From JAEUNX01 sp034004685 (GTDB lineage: Bacteria; Pseudomonadota; Gammaproteobacteria; Burkholderiales; Rhodocyclaceae), in contig JAVEWG010000019.1 of NCBI GenBank assembly GCA_034004685.1, forward strand, positions 1 through 64,000: a DNA stretch of 64,000 nt, given 5' to 3'. Shown in pieces: positions 35,889 through 44,180 of this stretch. Within the stretch, counting starts at the first letter, position 1. Each line of letters starts with the position of its first letter. A program made the translations under genes and the position numbers. The notes below the pieces were generated by a model. The model saw only the letters and a list, made by a program, of their open reading frames with translations, ran no database searches and had not been told where the DNA came from.

Positions 35889-37670
35889 ATGATTCCCCAG
35901 TCCTTCATCCAGGAACTCCTCGCCCGGGTCGACATCGTCGATGTCATCGAGCGCCATCTCCCCCTCAAAAAAGGGGGCGTCAATTATTTCGCCTGCTGCC
36001 CCTTCCATGGCGAAAAGAGCCCCTCCTTCTCGGTCAGCCCCAGCAAGCAGTTTTACCACTGCTTTGGCTGCGGCGCCCACGGCAGCGCGATCGGCTTCCT
36101 GATGGAATACCAGGGGCTCACCTACGTGGACGCCATCCGGGAGCTCGCTGGCCAGTTGGGCATGGCGGTGCCGGAAGAACGAGACTCCCCGGCCGCCCGC
36201 CGCCAGGCGGCCAACGTCCCTCTGACCGAACTGATGGCCGCCGCCGCCCGCTTCTACCGGGAGCAGTTGAAGCTCGCCCCCCAGGCCATCGACTACCTCA
36301 AAACCCGGGGCCTCACCGGCGAGATCGCCGCCCGCTTCGGCATCGGCTACGCCCCGGATGGCTGGAATGCCCTCCAGGGCGCGTTTCCCGACTACAACGC
36401 GGCGGCCCTGCTGGAAGCCGGCCTGGTGATCGAAAATGATCAGGGCCGGCGCTACGATCGTTTCCGCGACCGCATCATGTTCCCCATCCAGGACAGCCGG
36501 GGCAACGTCATCGGCTTTGGCGGCCGGGTTCTGGGCAGCGGTGAACCCAAATATCTGAATTCCCCGGAAACCCCGCTCTTCGAGAAAGGCCGGGAGCTCT
36601 ACGGCATCGTCCAGGCCCGCCAAGGCATCCGGGACGCGGGCTGCGCCATCGTGGTGGAAGGCTACATGGACGTGGTGGCCCTGGCCCAGTTCGGGGTGAG
36701 CAACGCGGTGGCCACCCTGGGCACCGCCACCACCCCCACCCACATCCAGAAGCTGTTCCGCCAGACCGACCGGGTCGTGTTCTGCTTCGACGGCGACGCC
36801 GCCGGCCGCAAGGCCGCCTGGCGGGCGCTGGAATCCAGCCTGGAAGCCCTGGCCGACGACAAGCAGGCGGCCTTCCTGTTCCTGCCCCCGGAACACGACC
36901 CGGACTCCTTCGTGCGGGCGGAGGGGGCGGAAGCCTTCCGCCAGGCCGCCACCAGCGCCCTGCCCCTGGTGGACTTCCTCCTGCGCCACCTGCGGGAAGA
37001 CTGCGACGCCGCAACGGCCGAAGGCCGCGCCCGCCTGGTGCATGAGGCCAAACCCCTGGTCCTCAAGCTGGCGGCCCCCTTGCTACGCCTGCAGCTCGTC
37101 AAGGCCATCGCAAAAACCAGCGATCTGACTCAAGCTGAAGTGGAAGCCGCCTACGGCCTCAAACCCAGCCGCCCCGCTTTCGACCGCCAGGGCGAACGTC
37201 CGTCCGGCCGGCCCCAGCCGCGCCGCCGACCCCTGAGTCCCGTGGAAACCCTGCTCCGCCTAGTGATCCAGCACCCCACCCATGCCGCCCGCCTGCCCCT
37301 GGCCCTGATCCCCCAGGAAGACCCGGAAGGCCGCGCCCTGGTGGCCATTCTCGACGCGGTGGACGTGGGCGACATTCCCGGCAACGCCGGCCTCGGACTC
37401 CTGCTCGAACACTTCCGGGACACGCCCCATGCCCCCCTGATTGCCCAGCACGGCCGGGAAGGGCTGGAAACCGAATTCGAAGACTCGGCCATCGAACCCC
37501 TGCTCCAGGACACCCTGGCCCGACTGCGCCAGACCGCCGCTCGCCGGGAGTTCGAAGCCCTCAATGAAAAAGCCCGCGGCACGCGCCTCAGCCCTGAGGA
37601 AATGCGCCGCCTCCAGGAACTTTTGCTTGCCGCCAAGGAACCGGTCAGCCAACCCAAAGTCTCAAATTAA
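35889..37670 (+). CDS. dnaG: DNA primase
   Basis: 593 residues. CHC2 zinc-binding ligands Cys37, His40, Cys58 and Cys61 are in place (CCPFHGEKSPSFSVSPSKQF begins the motif). The RNA-polymerase basic region follows, then a TOPRIM domain with EGYMDVVAL and DGDAAGRKAAWRAL. A C-terminal helicase-interaction domain ends the protein. It makes RNA primers at the replication fork. rpoD follows 46 bases later. Confidence 0.97.
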   Translation: MIPQSFIQELLARVDIVDVIERHLPLKKGGVNYFACCPFHGEKSPSFSVSPSKQFYHCFGCGAHGSAIGFLMEYQGLTYVDAIRELAGQLGMAVPEERDSPAARRQAANVPLTELMAAAARFYREQLKLAPQAIDYLKTRGLTGEIAARFGIGYAPDGWNALQGAFPDYNAAALLEAGLVIENDQGRRYDRFRDRIMFPIQDSRGNVIGFGGRVLGSGEPKYLNSPETPLFEKGRELYGIVQARQGIRDAGCAIVVEGYMDVVALAQFGVSNAVATLGTATTPTHIQKLFRQTDRVVFCFDGDAAGRKAAWRALESSLEALADDKQAAFLFLPPEHDPDSFVRAEGAEAFRQAATSALPLVDFLLRHLREDCDAATAEGRARLVHEAKPLVLKLAAPLLRLQLVKAIAKTSDLTQAEVEAAYGLKPSRPAFDRQGERPSGRPQPRRRPLSPVETLLRLVIQHPTHAARLPLALIPQEDPEGRALVAILDAVDVGDIPGNAGLGLLLEHFRDTPHAPLIAQHGREGLETEFEDSAIEPLLQDTLARLRQTAARREFEALNEKARGTRLSPEEMRRLQELLLAAKEPVSQPKVSN

Positions 37671-37722
37671 CCATATAATTTCGGGTTTTGCGACGGCGTT
37701 CGCCCCGAATTCGAGGATGATG

Positions 37723-39696
37723 ATGGCCAAGGAAAAAGCCAAGGATTCACGTAAGGACAGCCCCAAGGGGCGCGCCGCAAAGGCCAAGGACAAGCTCATC
37801 GGCCTGGTGGACAATGCGCCCCTGACCGAACTGGACGCGGAAGTTCGCCGCACTCAGTTGAAGAGCCTGATCGCCCTGGGCAAGGAGCGGGGCTATCTGA
37901 CCTATTCCGAAATCAACGACCACCTGCCCGATGACGTGGTGGACGCGGAACAGATCGAATCCATCATCGCCACCTTCAACAACATGGGAATTCAGGTCTT
38001 CGACCAGGCGCCGGCGCCGGAAGACCTGCTGATGTCCGACAGCACCATCACCACGGTGGACGAAGCGGAAGCCCAGGAAGAGGCCGAGCAGGCCCTGTCC
38101 TCGGTGGATTCCGAATTCGGCCGCACCACCGACCCGGTACGGATGTACATGCGGGAGATGGGCACCGTCGAACTGCTCACCCGCGAAGGCGAAATCGAGA
38201 TCGCCAAGCGTATCGAAGACGGCCTCAAGCACATGGTCCAGGCCATTTCCGCCTGTCCCACCACCATTGCCGAAATGCTCAACCTGGCCGATCTGGTGGC
38301 CAAGGACGAGATGCGCATCGACGAACTGGTGGACGGCCTGGTGGACGAAACCGGCGCCGACGAAGCCGCCATGTCCGCCAGCGGCGAAGAAGAAGACGCC
38401 GAAGCCGTGGCCGAAGCCGGGGAGGAAGAAGACGAAGACGGCGACGGCGGCGAATCCGCCGCCACCGCCGCCTCCCTGCTCCAGCTCAAGAATGCCGCCC
38501 TGGCCTATTTCCAGACCATTCGCGGCCTCTACGACAAAAAAATGGCCCTGCTGGCCAAAAAAGGCTCCCAGGACAAGGCCTACCTGGCGATCCAGCAACA
38601 GATCTCCGAAGAGCTCCTGCGCCTGCGCTTCACCGCCAAGACCATCGAACGCCTGTGCGACTCCGTGCGCCACATGGTGGAACAGGTGCGCGCCCATGAA
38701 CGGCACATCCTTCAGCTGTGTGTGGACCGGGCCGGCATGCCCCGCCCCCACTTCATCAAGGTCTTCCCCGGCAAGGAAACCAACCTGGACTGGCTGAAGG
38801 ACGAAATCGGCGCCGGCAAGGCCTACGCCGAAGGCCTGATGCGCATCCATCCCGCCGTGCTGGAAGAGCAGCAGAAGCTCATCGACCTGCAGACCCGCAT
38901 CGGCATTCCCCTCAAGGAACTCAAGGACATCAACAAGCAGATGTCTACCGGCGAAGCCAAGGCCCGCCGCGCCAAGCGGGAAATGACCGAGGCCAACCTG
39001 CGCCTGGTGATCTCCATCGCCAAGAAGTACACTAACCGGGGCCTTCAGTTCCTCGACCTGATCCAGGAAGGCAACATCGGCCTGATGAAGGCGGTGGATA
39101 AATTCGAATACCGCCGTGGCTACAAGTTCTCCACCTACGCCACCTGGTGGATCCGCCAGGCCATCACCCGCTCCATCGCCGACCAGGCCCGCACCATCCG
39201 GATTCCGGTGCACATGATCGAAACCATCAACAAGATGAATCGCATCAGCCGCCAGATCCTCCAGGAAACCGGCGCCGAGCCCGATCCCGCCACCCTGGCC
39301 AAGAAGATGGAAATGCCCGAGGAGAAGATCCGCAAGATCCTCAAGATCTCCAAGGAACCCATCTCCATGGAAACCCCCATCGGCGACGACGACGACTCCC
39401 ACCTGGGGGATTTCATCGAAGACCAGGCCACCCTGGCCCCGGCGGACGCCGCCATGTATTCCAGCCTGCGGGACGCCACCGGCGAGGTGCTGGACTCCCT
39501 CACCGCCCGGGAAGCCAAGGTGCTGCGGATGCGCTTCGGGATCGAGATGAACACCGACCACACCCTGGAAGAAGTGGGCAAGCAATTCGATGTCACCCGG
39601 GAACGCATCCGCCAGATCGAAGCCAAGGCCCTGCGCAAACTTCGCCACCCCAGCCGCTCGGAAAAACTCCGCAGCTTCCTGGACAGCGACTCCTGA
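37723..39696 (+). CDS. rpoD: RNA polymerase primary sigma factor sigma-70
   Basis: 657 residues from ATG 37723. Three ATGs occur in a row (37717, 37720, 37723); GAGG at 37713-37716 is correctly spaced only for the third. Region 1.1 is at the N-terminus, region 1.2 in TDPVRMYMREMGTVELLTRE, and a long acidic non-conserved insert is in the middle (GEEEDAEAVAEAGEEEDEDG). Region 2 contains YKFSTYATWWIRQAITRSIA, and region 4 the HTH with EEVGKQFDVTRERIRQIEAK. It is the housekeeping sigma factor. Confidence 0.97.
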   Translation: MAKEKAKDSRKDSPKGRAAKAKDKLIGLVDNAPLTELDAEVRRTQLKSLIALGKERGYLTYSEINDHLPDDVVDAEQIESIIATFNNMGIQVFDQAPAPEDLLMSDSTITTVDEAEAQEEAEQALSSVDSEFGRTTDPVRMYMREMGTVELLTREGEIEIAKRIEDGLKHMVQAISACPTTIAEMLNLADLVAKDEMRIDELVDGLVDETGADEAAMSASGEEEDAEAVAEAGEEEDEDGDGGESAATAASLLQLKNAALAYFQTIRGLYDKKMALLAKKGSQDKAYLAIQQQISEELLRLRFTAKTIERLCDSVRHMVEQVRAHERHILQLCVDRAGMPRPHFIKVFPGKETNLDWLKDEIGAGKAYAEGLMRIHPAVLEEQQKLIDLQTRIGIPLKELKDINKQMSTGEAKARRAKREMTEANLRLVISIAKKYTNRGLQFLDLIQEGNIGLMKAVDKFEYRRGYKFSTYATWWIRQAITRSIADQARTIRIPVHMIETINKMNRISRQILQETGAEPDPATLAKKMEMPEEKIRKILKISKEPISMETPIGDDDDSHLGDFIEDQATLAPADAAMYSSLRDATGEVLDSLTAREAKVLRMRFGIEMNTDHTLEEVGKQFDVTRERIRQIEAKALRKLRHPSRSEKLRSFLDSDS

Positions 39697-39697
39697 C

Positions 39698-39737
39698 CCC
39701 TTTCCGACCGGGGCCCTTGCTCCGGTCAGGGGCCTTT
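39698..39737 (+). terminator. Possible terminator after rpoD
   Basis: GACCGG and CCGGTC with flanking CCCCT/AGGGG can pair, and CCTTTAG follows, but the tail overlaps the start of the interrupted tRNA (39730). It may only slow polymerase. The call is weak. Confidence 0.35.
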
Positions 39738-39765
39738 AGCGCAATCGGTTGGAACAGAGGACTCA
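39730..39765 (+). pseudogene. 5' half of the interrupted host tRNA-Ile(CAU)
   Basis: 36 bases from GGGCCTT to ACTCA match positions 1-35 or so of a tRNA and stop in the anticodon loop. The matching 3' half is at 46533-46577. Joined, they give acceptor pairing GGGCCTT/AGGGCCC, anticodon loop CTCATAA and a perfect T stem. The D stem here reads GCGC and GAAC, so its two central pairs are lost, and conserved A21 is G. This fits decay after the gene was split. The sequence after 39765 does not continue the tRNA. Confidence 0.88.
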
Positions 39766-39860
39766 CCACAGGCGGCTCGAAGCGAGTTTTATTCAGCAAA
39801 AATCGCTTACGCGGCACCACGCAAAGCCGAGTAATCGCTAGTGTAAGCAGTCAGTTTTAA

Positions 39861-39939
<79 letters not shown>

Positions 39940-39945
39940 AAATTG

Positions 39946-39975
39946 AAAAAGCCAACCTCTTGGGGTTGGCTTTTT
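39946..39975 (+). terminator. Terminator of the island tRNA
   Basis: AAAAAGCCAACC-TCTTGG-GGTTGGCTTTTT forms a 7-bp GC-rich stem extended by A/T pairs and ends in five T. It follows the CCA end by 6 bases. Confidence 0.9.
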
Positions 39976-39992
39976 CGCTGGTGTCGCCACGG

Positions 39993-40259
39993 CTAGCCTC
40001 CGCAATCACAGCAGGCGGCGAACTGCGGTGTATTCGGCGAGGCAGGCACAAATGGGGCCTCAGCGTCTAGCAAAGGGCCAGAAAGCGCAGAGAACAGGTC
40101 CCGAGTGGCCTCGCGCAGCACAGAAAGGACGTCAGTCAGCCTGCGGTCGTTCACGCCCTGCGCGTAATCGTCAGCAGCATCGACGGCACTCCAGACTCGG
40201 AGAAACCGACCGTCGGAGACCGGCTCGGAAACAGAGGCGGCGGTAAGGGTGTGATCCAT
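39993..40259 (-). CDS. Hypothetical protein (88 aa), C-terminal CCDCGG
   Basis: 88 residues from ATG 40259, preceded by AGAGGA at good spacing. The sequence starts MDHTLTAASVSEPVSDGRFL, is acidic, has one helix-rich middle (NDRRLTDVLSVLREATRDLF) and ends AACCDCGG. No family is recognised. The cysteine-rich tail could bind metal. A terminator-like hairpin with an eight-U tail lies directly upstream on its own strand (40287-40326), so the gene could be controlled by attenuation or have its promoter in the 25 bases between. Confidence 0.55.
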   Translation of the reverse strand: MDHTLTAASVSEPVSDGRFLRVWSAVDAADDYAQGVNDRRLTDVLSVLREATRDLFSALSGPLLDAEAPFVPASPNTPQFAACCDCGG

Positions 40260-40286
40260 GATGGAATCCTCTCGAAAGCGTGAACG

Positions 40287-40326
40287 AAAAAAAAGCCGCA
40301 CGTCTCCGGGTGGAGGCTGCGGCTTT
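40287..40326 (-). terminator. Intrinsic terminator-like hairpin just upstream of the 88-aa ORF
   Basis: On the minus strand AAAGCCGCA...TGCGGCTTT pairs over 9 bp, with an inner CTCC/GGAG helix, and is followed by eight U. It precedes the ribosome-binding site of the 88-aa ORF by about 15 bases. It can be an end-of-transcript hairpin for something further right or an attenuator for the ORF. Confidence 0.7.
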
Positions 40327-40410
40327 CGGGTCAGGGGCTGGTTTTGCTCACTTGCCGAAGGTGGAAGGCAGTCCACGGGTTTTCCCCGGCAGGGACCCAG
40401 CCAAGCATGT

Positions 40411-40581
40411 TCAGGTGCCTCCCTGCACCTGATCAAGCAGTTGCTGAACCACCTCGACATGGTCACGACCCAGGGCTACGCCCATCTGCCCGGAGACAAC
40501 CTGCGGGAAGCCCCCCTGCAGATGTCTGCCGTGATTTCGGACGCCCTCAAGGCCAACCGGCAGGAAGCTGCCGAAGCCTGA
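40411..40581 (+). pseudogene. Tyrosine integrase remnant (C-terminal ~55 residues)
   Basis: The in-frame stretch ending at TGA 40579-40581 reads GASLHLIKQLLNHLDMVTTQ, then GYAHLPGDNLREA. This is the last part of a phage-type tyrosine recombinase with the H in LLNH and the nucleophile Tyr in GYAHL. Everything upstream in the frame (from 40258) is unrelated, so the core-binding domain and the catalytic Arg are gone. It lies 0.65 kb inside the left end, where the island integrase would be expected. Confidence 0.75.
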
Positions 40582-40587
40582 AGCATT

Positions 40588-40627
40588 GAAAGACCGAACA
40601 GCCAGTGTGCCGTTCGGTCTTTTTTTA
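40588..40627. terminator. Terminator, copy 1 of an island-wide repeat
   Basis: AGACCGAAC / GTTCGGTCT stem (40591-40599 with 40612-40620), loop containing CAGTGTG, then seven T. The same sequence recurs at 43544 and in diverged form at 45763. It separates the integrase remnant from dps, which converges on it. Confidence 0.9.
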
Positions 40628-40648
40628 TGTCGCCGATGTCGTCAGGGC

Positions 40649-41143
40649 TTACTCTTCTAACAAGCTGCGCAGCATCCAGGCCGTCTTCTCGTGGATGTCG
40701 ATGCGTTGGGTCAGCACGTCAGCCGTCGGCTGATCGTTGGCTTCGTCCACGACAGGGAAGAGCCTGCGAGCGGTGCGGGCGGTCGATTCCTGGGCGGCCA
40801 CCAGATGGCGGATCATGTCGGTGGCCTTGGGCACGCCCTCGACTTCCTTGATGGAGGCCAGCTTGACGAATTCCTTGTAGGTGCCCGGCGCGGGGAAACC
40901 CAAGGCGCGGATGCGCTCGGCGATGATGTCCAGCGCATTCCACTGTTCGGTGTACTGCGCCATGAACATGTTGTGCAGGCTGTTGAACTGTGGCCCCGTG
41001 ACGTTCCAGTGAAAGTTGTGGGTCATCAGGTACAGCGTGTAGCTGTCGGCAAGTAATGCGGACAGACCTTCGGCGATTTTCTGGCGATCGGCATCGGAGA
41101 TACCAATATCCATTGCCATCGGTTTGACTTTCTTTGCCTTCAT
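40649..41143 (-). CDS. dps: Dps-family DNA-protecting mini-ferritin
   Basis: 164 residues. The Dps ferroxidase region THNFHWNVTGPQFNSLH (His45, His57), then LDIIAERIRALG, matches the family. The Lys-rich N-terminus (MKAKKVKPMA) may bind DNA. Dps dodecamers oxidise Fe(II) with H2O2 and store the iron, which stops Fenton chemistry. It is divergent from katG with a shared 176-base control region, so the two are probably induced together by peroxide. Confidence 0.93.
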   Translation of the reverse strand: MKAKKVKPMAMDIGISDADRQKIAEGLSALLADSYTLYLMTHNFHWNVTGPQFNSLHNMFMAQYTEQWNALDIIAERIRALGFPAPGTYKEFVKLASIKEVEGVPKATDMIRHLVAAQESTARTARRLFPVVDEANDQPTADVLTQRIDIHEKTAWMLRSLLEE

Positions 41144-41319
41144 GATGGTTTCCTATTTTGGAGATTGAAAAACATCGAACAGAGGGAATCCTCCGGTCGC
41201 CTCAAAATGGTGCATTGGGGCTATAGTAGCTGAAACTGATTGACAACACGTAACTGCAAGGGCCTTGTTAGGCGAGGCACATAACGTTTTCGGTTAACCA
41301 CGCAGCAAAGGAGCGAGAG
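41144..41319. promoter_or_regulatory. Divergent dps/katG control region
   Basis: On the plus strand TTGACA (41240-41245) with a weak TTGTTA 19 bases later points to katG. On the minus strand TTGTCA (complement of 41241-41246) and TATAGC (complement of 41219-41224), 16 bases apart, point to dps. The two promoters overlap back to back around CTATAG (41221-41226). OxyR control would be expected, but I cannot fit the full four-half-site OxyR motif. Confidence 0.5.
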
Positions 41320-43503
41320 ATGGAAAACAAGGAAGCAAGTTCGGCTGGCAAGTGTCCTGTCATGCACGGCGGCGCGACTTCCGCGGGCATGACGAACATG
41401 GATTGGTGGCCCAAGGCCCTGAACTTGGACATCCTGCACCAGCACGACCGCAAAACCAACCCGCTGGGCGCTGACTTCAACTACCGCGAAGAGGTTAAAA
41501 AACTCGACGTTAACGCCCTGAAGAACGACCTCAAAGCCTTGATGACCGACAGCCAGGACTGGTGGCCGGCCGACTGGGGCCACTACGGCGGTCTGATGAT
41601 CCGCATGGCTTGGCACGCGGCAGGTACCTACCGCATTGCCGATGGCCGTGGCGGTGGCGGCACGGGCAACCAGCGTTTTGCCCCGCTCAACTCCTGGCCC
41701 GACAACACCAACCTCGATAAAGCCCGCCGTCTGCTGTGGCCGATCAAGAAGAAGTACGGCAATAAACTGAGCTGGGCCGATCTCATCATCCTGGCGGGCA
41801 ACATGGCCTACGAGTCGATGGGTCTGAAGACCTTTGGCTTCGGGTTCGGCCGTGAAGACATCTGGCATCCCGAAAAAGACACCTACTGGGGTTCTGAGAA
41901 GGAATGGCTGGCCCCCAGTGGCAGCGCGGGCAGCCGTTACTCCGGCGAACGCGATCTGGAAAACCCGCTCGCCGCCGTGATGATGGGCCTGATCTACGTG
42001 AACCCCGAAGGTGTGGACGGCAAGCCCGATCCGTTGAAGACGGCTCACGACGTGCGCGTGACTTTCGCCCGCATGGCGATGGATGACGAGGAAACCGTGG
42101 CGCTGACCGCTGGTGGTCACACCGTCGGCAAGTGTCACGGCAACGGCAACGCGGCCAATCTTGGTCCGGCCCCGGAGGGCGCGGAGCTTGAAGAGCAGGG
42201 TCTGGGCTGGCAAAACCACACTACACGAGGGATCGGTCGGGATACCGTCACGAGCGGCATTGAGGGCTCCTGGACGACGCATCCGATGAAATGGAATACC
42301 GGCAAGGGTGGTTACTTCGATCTGCTGCTGCGCTACGACTGGTGGCTGCAAAAATCTCCAGCCGGTGCACACCAGTGGGAGCCTGTCAACATTGCCGAAG
42401 AAGACATGCCGGTAGATGTGGAAGATCCGTCGATCCGCCGCAAGCCGATCATGACCGACGCCGACATGGCGATGAAGTTTGATCCGGCTTACCGCAAGAT
42501 CTCTGAGCGTTTCCGCGACGATCCGGCCTACTTCGAGAAAGTCTTTGCCCGTGCCTGGTTCAAGTTGACCCACCGCGACATGGGACCCAAGAGCCGCTAC
42601 ATCGGTCCGGACGTTCCTGCCGAAGACCTGATCTGGCAAGACCCGGTGCCCGCTGGTCGCGCAGACTACGATGTGGCTGCGGTGAAGGCCAAGATTGCTG
42701 CTAGCGGCCTGACCATCGCCGAGATGGTCAGCACCGCCTGGGACAGCGCACGTACCTTCCGGGGTTCGGACAAGCGTGGGGGTGCCAATGGTGCCCGCAT
42801 CCGCCTCGCGCCACAAAAAGACTGGGAGGGCAACGAACCTGCCCGTCTGACGAAGGTGCTGGCTGTTCTGGAGAAAATCGCAGCCGACACGGGGGCGAGC
42901 GTGGCCGATGTGATCGTTCTGACGGGTAATGTCGGGATTGAGCAAGCCGCCAAAGCCGCTGGCGTTGTCATGACCGTGCCTTTCGCACCGGGCCGTGGCG
43001 ATGCGACCCAAGCGCAGACCGATGCCGAATCGTTCGATGTGCTGGAGCCACTGGCCGATGGTTTCCGCAATTGGTTGAAGAAGGACTACGTGGTCAGCGC
43101 GGAAGAGCTGCTGCTCGACCGCGCCCAGTTACTGCGCTTGACGGCTTGCGAAATGACCGCCTTGGTCGGTGGCATGCGCGTTTTGGGCACCAACCATGGA
43201 GGCAGCCAGCACGGCGTTTTCACCGACCGCGTCGGCGCGTTGACCAATGACTTCTTCGTCAACCTCACCGACATGGCCTACAGCTGGAAGCCCACCGGGC
43301 GCAACAGCTACGCTATCGTGGACCGCAAAACCGGGGCAACGAAGTGGACGGCCACCCGCGTCGATCTCGTCTTCGGCTCCAACTCGGTGCTGCGTGCCTA
43401 TGCCGAGGTCTATGCCCAGGACGACAACAAAGAGAAGCTCGTCAACGACTTTGTTGCTGCTTGGACCAAGGTGATGAACGCCGATCGTTTCGATCTGGCA
43501 TGA
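41320..43503 (+). CDS. katG: Catalase-peroxidase KatG
   Basis: 727 residues, full length, with AAGGAG before the ATG. The distal site Arg95, Trp98, His99 (IRMAWHAAGTYR) and proximal heme ligand His267 (LTAGGHTVGKCHG) are present. The Met-Tyr-Trp adduct residues Trp98, Tyr226 (GLIYVNPEG) and Met252 are conserved, so catalase activity is expected. The C-terminal half is the inactive duplicate domain. It removes H2O2 in the cytoplasm. Next to dps (divergent) and the bacterioferritin gene (convergent). Confidence 0.97.
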   Translation: MENKEASSAGKCPVMHGGATSAGMTNMDWWPKALNLDILHQHDRKTNPLGADFNYREEVKKLDVNALKNDLKALMTDSQDWWPADWGHYGGLMIRMAWHAAGTYRIADGRGGGGTGNQRFAPLNSWPDNTNLDKARRLLWPIKKKYGNKLSWADLIILAGNMAYESMGLKTFGFGFGREDIWHPEKDTYWGSEKEWLAPSGSAGSRYSGERDLENPLAAVMMGLIYVNPEGVDGKPDPLKTAHDVRVTFARMAMDDEETVALTAGGHTVGKCHGNGNAANLGPAPEGAELEEQGLGWQNHTTRGIGRDTVTSGIEGSWTTHPMKWNTGKGGYFDLLLRYDWWLQKSPAGAHQWEPVNIAEEDMPVDVEDPSIRRKPIMTDADMAMKFDPAYRKISERFRDDPAYFEKVFARAWFKLTHRDMGPKSRYIGPDVPAEDLIWQDPVPAGRADYDVAAVKAKIAASGLTIAEMVSTAWDSARTFRGSDKRGGANGARIRLAPQKDWEGNEPARLTKVLAVLEKIAADTGASVADVIVLTGNVGIEQAAKAAGVVMTVPFAPGRGDATQAQTDAESFDVLEPLADGFRNWLKKDYVVSAEELLLDRAQLLRLTACEMTALVGGMRVLGTNHGGSQHGVFTDRVGALTNDFFVNLTDMAYSWKPTGRNSYAIVDRKTGATKWTATRVDLVFGSNSVLRAYAEVYAQDDNKEKLVNDFVAAWTKVMNADRFDLA

Positions 43504-43540
43504 CGTCGTGATTGGCGGGGCTCTCCCGCCGTGCTGTAAA

Positions 43541-43690
43541 AGCAAAAAGACCGAACAGCCAGTGTGCTGTTCGGTCTTTTTTTTTGCAGTCGGTGGCAGG
43601 ATCAGGCAACCGAGCGTTGGGCAGTCCTGGCGACTTTGGCGACACAGCTGGACAGTGGCGTCGCCTACGTCGCCGTGTCACAGGCTGGAT
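43541..43690. repeat. Island repeat R2 (related to R3 at 45757-45905)
   Basis: After the terminator hairpin the sequence continues with GGCAGGATCAGGCAACC and then GGCGACTTTGGCGACACA ... GTCGCCGTGTC, an imperfect inverted repeat. The same order is found at 45757-45905, at roughly four-fifths identity by eye. Each copy sits at the 3' end of a gene on the island. Confidence 0.75.
43544..43585. terminator. Terminator, copy 2 of the island repeat (katG / bfr ends)
   Basis: A perfect 12-bp stem AGACCGAACAGC / GCTGTTCGGTCT with A5/T5 extension and nine T. It lies between the katG stop and the converging bfr stop and can serve both. Confidence 0.93.
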
Positions 43691-44145
43691 CAGCCCTCGA
43701 ACGCTGCGGTGTCGCCCGGACGGCGCAGCATCTTGTTGACCTCGTCCTGGTGCAACTCTTCGTTCACGATCATCTCGCGGGCATACTCTTCCAGCAATAC
43801 CGAGTGGCCTTCCACAATCTTGAGCAAATCGTAGTAAGCGGCCAGGGCGGTTTTCTCGTGCGTCAGGCTCTCGCGCAGGATGTCACCAATGTCATGTTGC
43901 TCGGTTTCCAACAGCGGGCCGATCTTCAGCGAAGGGTGCCCGCCCAGCAGCGTGACCAATTCCCCGGCCTTGTGGGCATGGGCCAGGCTCTCATCGGCGT
44001 TCCCCTTCATCCAGGACACGATGGGGATACGGTTGTAGCCATATACCATGAGCGAGTAGTGGGTGTACTTCACCACTCCCGCAAGTTCGAGTTCCATGAT
44101 GCGGTTCAATGCATCAATGGCGGCTTGGGTTTTGGATTCGTCCAT
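43690..44145 (-). CDS. bfr: Bacterioferritin-like di-iron protein
   Basis: 151 residues from ATG 44145 with AAGGA upstream. A four-helix ferritin-like protein: Glu in LNRIMELELAGVVKYTHYS, ExxH in LLETEQHDIGDIL and LTHEKTALAAYYDLL, and EEYAREMIVNEELHQDEV. The likely heme ligand Met of true bacterioferritin cannot be fixed with certainty. It stores iron or oxidises Fe(II). It is last in the Fur-box operon 45682 to 43690, after the DUF2325 gene. Confidence 0.85.
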   Translation of the reverse strand: MDESKTQAAIDALNRIMELELAGVVKYTHYSLMVYGYNRIPIVSWMKGNADESLAHAHKAGELVTLLGGHPSLKIGPLLETEQHDIGDILRESLTHEKTALAAYYDLLKIVEGHSVLLEEYAREMIVNEELHQDEVNKMLRRPGDTAAFEG

Positions 44146-44180
44146 GGCGGATTCCTTTCTTGACGGCGATGTGTTGCCTC

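Noticed and set aside
37747..39648. A 633-residue minus-strand frame opposite rpoD
   Set aside because: Repetitive Gly/His/Val-rich translation without any domain; rpoD on the other strand is unmistakable.
39760..39860. An rRNA-like fragment (GAGTAATCGCTAGT) between the half-tRNA and the intact tRNA
   Set aside because: The match to 16S rRNA is only about a dozen bases and is not supported by flanking sequence; taken as chance.
41144..41319. A full OxyR site in the dps/katG region
   Set aside because: Only one ATAG/CTAT-like core is present; the remaining half-sites at the required 10-base steps do not match. OxyR control stays a guess.
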